Assembly: GCA_029204225.1 (NCBI GenBank)
Contig: CM055104.1
Span: 22,826,189 to 22,890,188, forward strand
DNA from: Diphasiastrum complanatum
Taxonomy: Eukaryota; Streptophyta; Lycopodiopsida; Lycopodiales; Lycopodiaceae
DNA length: 64,000 nt
Direction: 5' to 3'
In this document: one piece after another, positions 62,059 through 64,000 of the stretch
How the letters are laid out: each line of letters starts with the position of its first letter
Numbering within the stretch: position 1 is the stretch's first letter
Translations under genes and position numbers: made by a program
The notes under the pieces: generated by a model
Database searches by the model: none
Seen by the model: only the letters and a program-made list of their open reading frames with translations
Told to the model about the DNA's origin: nothing

Positions 62059-63028
62059 CTGCAGCAACATAAGAGAAGACATAAAGATCTCTGCCATGAA
62101 GCAGTGAAATGCCAATGTATCCTTACATTTGCAAAGCTTTCATCAAAAATCACCCCAATACGCACAACAAAATCAACTCCTTAAGTGACATGAAAACAAA
62201 ACATCTCTTAAAGCATGGGTCTTACTGCCACTGACCTATCAGTGTGTTTTGGCCGACTGTAAACATATGGTAACAACAGAACCATTAAAGAATAATAAGT
62301 AAAAAATTGGGGTCACATGCTTGAAACATTAAAACTTGCAGACAATACTGGAGGTGTTTAAGCAAAGAAGTCAATTATCTGAAAGATTTTGTGACAGATC
62401 AATCTTAGTTTCAATAGGGAGCAATTGATTACAAACCCAAACAACTATCAACATTTTACAGCTTCATTACTGAAACATATCAGTTTCCATACACTTTACC
62501 CAAGGGTATTCAAATCTGAGGTTTATAGAAACTTGATTGGTGATATTCTTAAAACCTCAAACTTTTTAACTGGAAGGCCAATGCCTGTTCTTGGAACTCT
62601 TTAGTATCATAAGGACTTTCAAGTTGCTTATCTGCTCTTTCCATTCCACAATTAAGCATTCAAGTCATGTGCCTCCTTTCCATAATATGGAACAGTTAGC
62701 AAAAGCAATCAAGCTTTGAAATTTGTACTATTATAACCACTAAAGAAGCGAATATTCATATACATTTTCTACTACAAAAATTGGGTTTTGGTCAATTTCA
62801 AAATTCTTAGACTCAAACTTCAACTATCTGGAGAGAAGTTCAAGTTTGAATTGCTAAGCTCCGCTGGATGCAACTAGCTATACTTTCCATAATTTGAATG
62901 AGGTTTTCTATATTGACCAGCATAATGTACAGCAGCTAGCATCTAGGACAAAAGAACAAGGAGACACAAGATGTAACACGAGAAGCTTTTCTTTTCAGGC
63001 AATATGCTGTTGAGGCCAATATTTGTAC
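62059..63028. other. GTPase intron
   Basis: 970 bp. A frame near 62127-62179 is discussed among the rejected items. Confidence 0.7.
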
Positions 63029-63186
63029 CTTCTTAGCTTTCAGATTATCGCCAGAAGCATTGAGTAGGCCCTTCAATTCTGCTTCAGCTAACCATTTTGC
63101 GTGGAGGCTGGAATGGTTAACACTCAGTAATGCCAACACATAACGGGCAAGTTGTTCCTCGTCTATATATGCATCATCAAGCACAC
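63029..63186 (-). CDS. MTG1/DAR-type GTPase exon
   Basis: 158 nt: two bases of a split Gly, then VLDDAYIDEEQLARYVLALL, SVNHSSLHAKWLAEAELKGL and NASGDNLKAKK. Acceptor CTTGAAG|GTGTGC and donor AAGAAG|GTACAA. The 'E...A-x-Y-L/V-L' block after the G3 exon is typical of the family's C-terminal extension. Confidence 0.88.
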
Positions 63187-63305
63187 CTTCAAGAGGAAAA
63201 TAAGAGATTTTGAGCCATCCTCCTTGGACAGGAAATGTGATCCAGTGTTAAGCAAACATTTAACAGTGAAATCTCACCAGCATGTAAATAAAATCAGCAA
63301 AGTAC

Positions 63306-63402
63306 CGGTTATGGCAAGCTTTAGAGTCCTCTCAGCGTCACAAATTTCTGGAGGCAATACTCCTGGAGTGTCCAACAAATACATCTTTGGAAAATAATCA
63401 AT
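63306..63402 (-). CDS. MTG1/DAR-type GTPase exon with G3 motif
   Basis: 97 nt: IDYFPKMYLLDTPGVLPPEI, CDAERTLKLAIT plus one base. DTPG is the G3 (Walker B) motif, and LLDTPGVL...LKLA is characteristic of MTG1/YlqF proteins. Acceptor GTTCGTAG|ATTGAT, donor ATAACCG|GTACTT; the split Gly is completed by the exon at 63186. Confidence 0.93.
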
Positions 63403-63608
63403 CTACGAACATAAACTGCTCTTAGAAAATGAAACCTCACTACTAAATCCAAGTGCACAAGGACCCAGAACCTGAGGCCTAAGAAGAGTAACCAGAGGAA
63501 GCTAGAAGTGCCAAAAGCCAGCACACAAAAGGTCATTGCAGTGACTAGTTACATTGTAGAAAATGAAAAGCATGAAGCTTTGGCATACTGTCAAGCATCA
63601 CTTGCTAC

Positions 63609-63679
63609 CTGGTAGCTTGATATTTTTTTGGTGATACCAGGCAAAGGACCAACTTCAGCCTTCTTTGCCCTCTCTTTTG
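63609..63679 (-). CDS. MTG1/DAR-type GTPase exon with G2 motif (5' part outside window)
   Basis: 71 nt: two bases then KERAKKAEVGPLPGITKKIS with SYQ, phase 0 out. PGIT carries the G2 threonine that follows the P-loop in circularly permuted GTPases (order G4-G5-G1-G2-G3). These proteins assist assembly of the large subunit of organelle ribosomes; plant members are called DAR GTPases, usually mitochondrial or plastid. The P-loop exon and targeting peptide are not in the last 320 bp, so they lie upstream of the window. Confidence 0.88.
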
Positions 63680-64000
63680 CTGAACAGATAAAAAACAAAA
63701 GAATCAGACAATTAAGAATACTATAATATAGACAACAAAAAACCTCCACATACTAGAAATGCTGCGGTACTGCATAAGTATGATTTTCATCGTTAAAGCA
63801 CTATACATTTTGAATGACAACAAGTCAATAGACACTGTTGAATCATATCCCAAAGGTTGGCAGGGCTATTTTGTCCACTCTCGGTTGAACAAGAGGATGT
63901 GGCGCAACAATCTTTTCGAATAAATACATATCATGCCATAAAATTTTCGGCCGAACAGGATAGTAGCATAATTCAAATGCCAAAAGAATGGGAAAGTGAC

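Noticed and set aside
62127-62179. Possible extra GTPase exon reading VDFVVRIGVIFDESFAN before a GTAAGG donor.
   Set aside because: Its entry phase does not match the preceding exon (phase 0), and direct splicing of 63029 to 62058 is in frame and complete.

Overview
The window is nuclear DNA of a land plant. It is AT-rich, has introns of up to about 10.5 kb, carries Copia, Ty3/gypsy chromovirus and LINE remnants on both strands, and has several very long GA/CT microsatellites. The kinesin resembles the KIF12-like group. As I recall, typical angiosperm sets lack that group, so with the giant introns I lean (weakly) towards a fern or another lineage with swimming sperm rather than a flowering plant.

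All host genes I can support lie on the minus strand. (1) At the right end are the last four visible exons of an MTG1/DAR-type circularly permuted GTPase (61810-63679); the 5' part lies beyond the window. (2) A kinesin with an N-terminal motor occupies 9761-52297. I could place ten exons with matching phases, including 42- and 50-nt micro-exons at 51525-51566 and 32388-32437. Together they give a nearly complete motor from the first beta strand to the neck, a short coiled coil and a C-terminal tail. The first exon was not found. (3) At 8.07-8.45 kb is a possible first exon of a further gene of unknown function. A small frameshifted fragment resembling DWF1/DIM delta-24 sterol reductase lies inside a kinesin intron at 41.5-41.7 kb.

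The rest is transposon debris, most of it inside kinesin introns. 0-5.1 kb: a coiled-coil pseudo-ORF, the 3' half of a minus-strand Copia, and the LTR, primer-binding site and gag of a plus-strand Copia. 5.1-7.6 kb: a (GA)n array and gypsy gag/protease relics. 13.2-18.6 kb: a complete minus-strand Copia insertion with the target duplication CATCA, a chimeric 3' LTR and a tRNA-derived SINE-like insertion at its primer-binding site. 22.0-31.2 kb: a nested stack in which a plus-strand gypsy holds a minus-strand, internally deleted gypsy, which holds a plus-strand 7-kb Copia, which holds a 478-bp solo LTR. 33.2-36.3 kb: an internally deleted gypsy interrupted by the 5' end of another LTR element. 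42.3-46.5 kb: a decayed chromovirus with chromodomain. 48.1-51.2 kb: a LINE 3' fragment followed by the 5' part of a second LINE. 52.3-61.8 kb: intergenic DNA with LINE and coiled-coil fragments, interstitial telomere-like repeats and an unrecognised 143-codon ORF.

I see no gene cluster, CRISPR array or defence system. The most interesting material is the reconstructable kinesin gene, the four-level nest with identifiable target duplications, the LTR architectures, and several odd inverted-repeat units.
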